Positions 14,844-18,467 of a stretch of DNA of 18,467 bases are shown one piece after another (position 1 is the first letter of the stretch; each line of letters starts with the position of its first letter). Both the position numbers and the translations under genes were made by a program. A model generated the notes under the pieces. It did not search any database. It was not told where the DNA came from and saw only the letters and a list, made by a program, of their open reading frames with translations. The DNA is from Zoogloea sp035335645 (GTDB lineage Bacteria; Pseudomonadota; Gammaproteobacteria; Burkholderiales; Rhodocyclaceae): NCBI GenBank assembly GCA_035335645.1, contig DAOQMM010000071.1:1-18467 (forward strand), given 5' to 3'.

Positions 14844-17800
14844 ATGGACCTGCAACGCCTTGTCGCCCAGATCGACGACGCCCTGCTCGCCGAGCTGTTC
14901 TCCGCCAACGCCCTGGCCAAGGCCCGCGCCTACGTGGGCCGCGTGCAGCACATCGAAGCCGCCGGCCACCAGATCCAGGCCCTCGTGCAGGGCTCCGACG
15001 CTGCGCCCTACCACGTCACCGTACGCATCGAGCGGCGCGAATTCTTCGGCAAGAGCTCCATCGAGCTCGCCACCCGCTGCACCTGCCCCGTGGGCAACCG
15101 CTGCAAGCATGCCGCCGCCCTGGTGCTCGCCGCGCGCCGCGCCGGCGCCCTGGTGGACAAACCCCGCGCCGAGATCCTCAACTGGGCCCGCAGCCTGGGC
15201 GAACGCCTCGCCAAGGCCGACAAGAACCGCCGCAAGGCTGCTGCCAGCGAAGCCATCTTCTACCTGTGCAGCGCCGCGCAATACGGCGACGACGTGGAGT
15301 TCGGCCTGCTCAAGGGCCGCGTCGGGGCCGACGGGCATCCCAGCGGCCGCGCCAGCGCCTGGTACAACTACGACCAGGCCCTGCTCAAGCCCCCGTCCTT
15401 CGTCCGTGACGAAGACCTGCAGGTCTTCCGCCTCCTGCGCGAAGTCGTCCGCCACGGCGCCGGCTACGGCCGCCCGCGCCTGCGCGGCACCGAAGGCCTG
15501 GCCCTTTTCGAAGCCGCCCTCGCCACCGGCCGCGCCTATCTGGAACTGGACGACAACGGCCGCATCCAGCCCCTGCAGGCGGCCGCCCCGCGGCCCGGCG
15601 CGCTGATCTGGGCACCTGACGAAGCGGGCCTGCGTCCGCGGGTGGCGGTCACCCCCGCCGCGCCCCTGGTGATCCGCACCGAACCCCTCGCCTGGATCGA
15701 TTCGGCCACCGGCGAAGCCGGCCGCGTGAACATCGACGGCGGCGGCGCCCTCCTCGAAGTCCTCGCCCTGCCGCCCCTGTCGACCACCGAAATCCCCGTG
15801 GTGGCCGCCGCCCTGGCCCAGGTCGCGCCCGCGCTGCCCCGTCCCGGCGCCGCCGACGCCACCGAGCTGCCCGTCCTCGACGTGCCCTGCCAGCCCGTGA
15901 TGCAGCTCGAATCCCTGCGCTGCTGGAGCTGGCGCAAGCACCGCAGCTACCCGGCGGATTTCCTGGGGCAGGACTACGACGTGGCGATCCCCGCCTTCCA
16001 CTACGGCGACGTCCGCTTCGAGCCCGGCAGCACCCACGAGATCGCCGCCCTGCCCGACGGCCGCACCGTGCGCATCGCCCGCGACAAAACCGCCGAAGCC
16101 GCCGCCTGGCGCGCCTTCCAGAACGCCGGCTTCCAGCCCGTCAAGCCCGGCTGGCTGATGATCGCCGGCAGCACGCCGGCCGGTCTCCATGGCCTCGAGA
16201 GCGAAGCCCACTGGACCCACTTCTTCTCCCTGCTCGCCCCCGCTTTGCGCGACGCCGGCTGGCGCATCGACTGCCCCGCCGACTTCCGCCACCGCGTGCT
16301 CACCCCCGGCGAATGGTTTGCCGACATCAGCGAGACCGACGACGGCGGCTTCGCCGTCGCCCTGGGCGTCGAGGTGGACGGCCACCGCCGCGACCTCGCC
16401 CCCATGCTCCACGCCGTCTTCCGGCAAGACCGCCGCTGGCTCGACCGGGCCCAGGTGGACGCCATTCCCGACGACGCCCCCGTCACCATCCTCACCGAAG
16501 ACGGCGACCGCATCGTGCTCCCCGCCGGCCGCCTCAAACCCATCGCCCGCACCCTCGTCGACCTCTTCGACAGCCCCGCCGGCGCGCTCAAAGTCTCCCG
16601 GCTCGACGCCCCCCGCCTCGCCGAAGCCTTTGCCGACGGCTGGCGCGCCGAAGGCCTCGCCAGCGTGGACGCCTGGATCGAACGCCTGCGCGGCGCCGGC
16701 GGCATCGCCCCCGTCCCGCCCCCCGCCGGCTTCGCCCACGACCTGCGCCCCTACCAGCGCGAAGGCCTCGCCTGGCTGCAACACCTGCGCCAGCACCGCC
16801 TCGGCGGCATCCTCGCCGACGACATGGGCCTCGGCAAGACCGCCCAGACCCTCGCCCACCTCCTCACCGAAAAGCACGCCGGCCGCCTCGACAAACCCGC
16901 CCTCGTCGTCCTCCCCACCTCCCTCGTCTTCAACTGGCAGCAGGAAGCCGCCCGCTTCGCCCCCGCGCTGCGCGTCCTCGGCCTGCGCGGCAGCAGCCGC
17001 GCCGACGCCTTCGCGCGGATTCCCGAGCACGACATCTGCCTCACCACCTACCCGCTGCTGTGGCGCGACCGCGACGCCCTTTCTGCCCACGCCTACCACT
17101 CCCTCATCCTCGACGAAGCCCAGACCGTCAAGAACGCCGCCAGCCAGGCCGCCCAGGTCGTGCGCGGATTGCGCGCCGACCACCGCCTGTGCCTCACCGG
17201 CACCCCGCTGGAGAACCACCTGGGCGAACTGTGGAGCCAGTTCGACTTCCTCCTCCCCGGCTTCCTCGGCGACGCCAAAGACTTCACCACCCGCTGGCGC
17301 ACCCCCATCGAAAAGCACGGCGACCTCATCCGCCGCGACATCCTCGCCCGCCGCATCGCCCCCTTCATCCTGCGCCGGCGCAAGGAAGACGTCGCCAAAG
17401 AGCTCCCCCCCAAGACCATCGTCGTGCGCAGCGTCGAACTCGACGGCCGCCAGCGCGACCTCTACGAAACCGTGCGCGCCAGCATGGACCAGCGCGTCCG
17501 CGACGAGATCGCCGCCCGCGGCTTCGCCCGCAGCCAGATCGTCATCCTCGACGCCCTCCTCAAGCTGCGCCAGGTGTGCTGCGACCCCCGCCTCCTCAAG
17601 ACCGACGCCGCCGCCAAGGTCAAGGAACGCGCCAAGCTCGACCTCCTCATGGACATGCTCCCCGAGCTCGTCGAAGAAGGCCGCCGCATCCTCCTCTTCT
17701 CCCAATTCACCGCCATGCTCCAGCTCATCGCTGCGGAGCTCACCGCGCGCAAGATTCCCTTCGTCACCCTCACCGGCGACACCGACGACCGCGCCGCCCC

Positions 17801-18206
17801 CGTGCGCGCCTTTCAGGAAGGCAGCGTCCCCCTCTTCCTCATCAGCCTCAAAGCCGGCGGTGTCGGCCTCAACCTCACCGCCGCCGACACGGTGATCCAC
17901 TACGACCCCTGGTGGAACCCCGCCGTCGAGAACCAGGCCACCGACCGCGCCCACCGCCTCGGCCAGACCAAGGCCGTATTCGTCTACAAGCTCGTCGTAG
18001 CCGGCTCCATCGAAGAAAAAATCCTCGCCCTGCAAGAGAAAAAGGCCGAACTCGCCGCCGGCATCCTCGCCGAGGACCACGAAGGCAGCGTCAAATTCGG
18101 CGAAGACGACCTCCGCGCCCTCCTCGCCCCCCTGCCCGAAACCCCCCGCGAAGAAGCCGACGCCGCCCCCAAAAAACGCGGCCGGCCAAAGAAGACACCG
18201 GGCTGA
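14844..18206 (+). CDS. SWIM zinc-finger SNF2-family ATPase/helicase with AT-hook-like tail (1120 aa)
   Basis: SWI/SNF-type double-stranded DNA translocase. A SWIM zinc finger CTCPVGNRCKH (C79, C81, C87, H89) opens the protein. Residues about 100-620 are a long region I cannot assign. The SNF2 ATPase starts at LRPYQREGLAWLQHL (Y637). Walker A is GLGKT (K665), the Walker B box is DEAQ (757-760), and LCLTGTPLENHLGELWSQFDF follows. The C-terminal helicase lobe has LISLKAGGVGLNLTAAD and motif VI DRAHRLGQ (1034-1041). The end, KKRGRPKK, has the RGRP core of an AT-hook (1112-1115). Bacterial relatives are usually 1000-1150 aa. No Shine-Dalgarno precedes ATG 14844; TAGAAT at 14808-14813 is a possible -10, so the mRNA leader may be short. 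Confidence 0.93.
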   Translation: MDLQRLVAQIDDALLAELFSANALAKARAYVGRVQHIEAAGHQIQALVQGSDAAPYHVTVRIERREFFGKSSIELATRCTCPVGNRCKHAAALVLAARRAGALVDKPRAEILNWARSLGERLAKADKNRRKAAASEAIFYLCSAAQYGDDVEFGLLKGRVGADGHPSGRASAWYNYDQALLKPPSFVRDEDLQVFRLLREVVRHGAGYGRPRLRGTEGLALFEAALATGRAYLELDDNGRIQPLQAAAPRPGALIWAPDEAGLRPRVAVTPAAPLVIRTEPLAWIDSATGEAGRVNIDGGGALLEVLALPPLSTTEIPVVAAALAQVAPALPRPGAADATELPVLDVPCQPVMQLESLRCWSWRKHRSYPADFLGQDYDVAIPAFHYGDVRFEPGSTHEIAALPDGRTVRIARDKTAEAAAWRAFQNAGFQPVKPGWLMIAGSTPAGLHGLESEAHWTHFFSLLAPALRDAGWRIDCPADFRHRVLTPGEWFADISETDDGGFAVALGVEVDGHRRDLAPMLHAVFRQDRRWLDRAQVDAIPDDAPVTILTEDGDRIVLPAGRLKPIARTLVDLFDSPAGALKVSRLDAPRLAEAFADGWRAEGLASVDAWIERLRGAGGIAPVPPPAGFAHDLRPYQREGLAWLQHLRQHRLGGILADDMGLGKTAQTLAHLLTEKHAGRLDKPALVVLPTSLVFNWQQEAARFAPALRVLGLRGSSRADAFARIPEHDICLTTYPLLWRDRDALSAHAYHSLILDEAQTVKNAASQAAQVVRGLRADHRLCLTGTPLENHLGELWSQFDFLLPGFLGDAKDFTTRWRTPIEKHGDLIRRDILARRIAPFILRRRKEDVAKELPPKTIVVRSVELDGRQRDLYETVRASMDQRVRDEIAARGFARSQIVILDALLKLRQVCCDPRLLKTDAAAKVKERAKLDLLMDMLPELVEEGRRILLFSQFTAMLQLIAAELTARKIPFVTLTGDTDDRAAPVRAFQEGSVPLFLISLKAGGVGLNLTAADTVIHYDPWWNPAVENQATDRAHRLGQTKAVFVYKLVVAGSIEEKILALQEKKAELAAGILAEDHEGSVKFGEDDLRALLAPLPETPREEADAAPKKRGRPKKTPG

Positions 18207-18291
18207 GGAAACAGACCGCGCCGCGGCGGCCACACCCTCCGCCGCGCCCATTTCCAAGATCCGCCCCCAGAATCCCCCGCGCCCGTCACAA
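18207..18291. other. Non-coding spacer after the SNF2 gene
   Basis: Apart from the inverted repeat at 18222-18246, this C-rich stretch shows no ribosome binding site, start codon with good context, or known RNA. The stretch after the array, 18418-18467, is likewise featureless. Confidence 0.5.
18222..18246 (+). terminator. GC-rich inverted repeat after the SNF2 gene (weak terminator candidate)
   Basis: CGCGGCGG (18222-18229) pairs with CCGCCGCG (18239-18246) across a nine-base loop, starting 16 bases after the stop codon. No T-tract follows, so it is at best a weak or Rho-assisted terminator. Confidence 0.3.
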
Positions 18292-18417
18292 AAGACCCTG
18301 CGGACCCGTGCACAGACCCTGTGCACCGCTGCTCAGATCGTTTCCATCGGTGCTCAGACCATGTCGACCGGTGCACACCGTCTGTCGACCCCTGCGCAGA
18401 CGATGTCGACCCGTCAA
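18292..18417. repeat. Degenerate tandem array of six 21-bp units
   Basis: Units begin at 18292, 18313, 18334, 18355, 18376 and 18397. A rough consensus is CAGACCATGTCGACCGGTGC plus one variable base. Best kept are the CAGAC start, the TGTCGACC core and the trailing GTGC. A decayed seventh start (CAG, then TTGTCG) follows at 18418. The period of 21 is seven codons and also two turns of B-DNA. The region has no convincing gene, though one plus frame (phase of 18292) stays open to the window end. Confidence 0.85.
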
Positions 18418-18467
18418 CAGCCTTGTCGCCGCCCCCGACACACAGGATTGATAGCCCTTTCCATCAT

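Noticed and set aside
13979..18206. Reading the Sir2 and SNF2 genes as a defence island
   Set aside because: The sirtuin has the zinc ribbon and size of a housekeeping deacylase, there are no nuclease, methylase or other defence partners, and the neighbours are core genes.
14682..18326. A 1214-codon open frame antisense to the SNF2 gene
   Set aside because: Low-complexity Gly/Ala/Glu/Val composition expected from reversing GC-rich codons; the sense strand has all SNF2 motifs.
18292..18417. Calling the 21-bp array a CRISPR
   Set aside because: The units are contiguous and degenerate with no unique spacers, and no cas genes are present.
18207..18467. A protein encoded across the 21-bp array in the open plus frame
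   Set aside because: No ATG or GTG with a ribosome binding site opens this frame before the array, and codon use is not like that of the neighbours. It is left as unresolved repeat DNA.

Overview
The window looks like chromosomal DNA from a GC-rich betaproteobacterium, most likely of the Rhodocyclales type (Azospira/Dechloromonas/Azoarcus relatives). This is inferred from gene content and protein style: a proteobacterial F1Fo operon, a ubiE-Tim44-ubiJ group, a short-sensor PhoR and a PilZ-like protein. No database search was possible.

Layout. (1) 1-5466, plus strand: the tail of atpE followed by complete atpF, atpH, atpA, atpG, atpD and atpC, closed by a strong intrinsic terminator at 5491-5520. 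(2) 5746-8528, minus strand: a quinone-biosynthesis cluster transcribed as DUF971 protein, ubiE, a Tim44-like membrane protein and ubiJ, with an unexpected terminator-like hairpin just before ubiJ. (3) 8693-10771, plus strand: phoB-phoR, the phosphate two-component system, with nested dyads and a possible Pho-box-like element upstream of phoB. phoR appears to lack ATG, GTG or TTG at its well-placed ribosome binding site and may start on ATT. (4) 10777-13857, minus strand: a class II glutamine amidotransferase, a HIT-family protein and a large protein with a PilZ-like signature. An exact 83-bp tandem duplication joins the last two and creates a 21-codon chimeric mini-ORF with its own ribosome binding site. 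(5) 13979-18206, plus strand: a zinc-finger sirtuin followed by a 1120-residue SWIM/SNF2 ATPase with a C-terminal AT-hook-like tail. (6) 18207-18467: no convincing gene, a GC-rich inverted repeat and a degenerate tandem array of six 21-bp units.

Functionally most of this is core metabolism: ATP synthesis, ubiquinone/menaquinone methylation and supply, and phosphate sensing. The less ordinary material is the recent-looking 83-bp duplication, the 21-bp minisatellite, the probable ATT start of phoR, the hairpins placed between cistrons, and the sirtuin/SNF2 pair. I did not find a clear-cut new defence or mobile system. There are no IS elements, CRISPR arrays, tRNAs or rRNAs that I can support.
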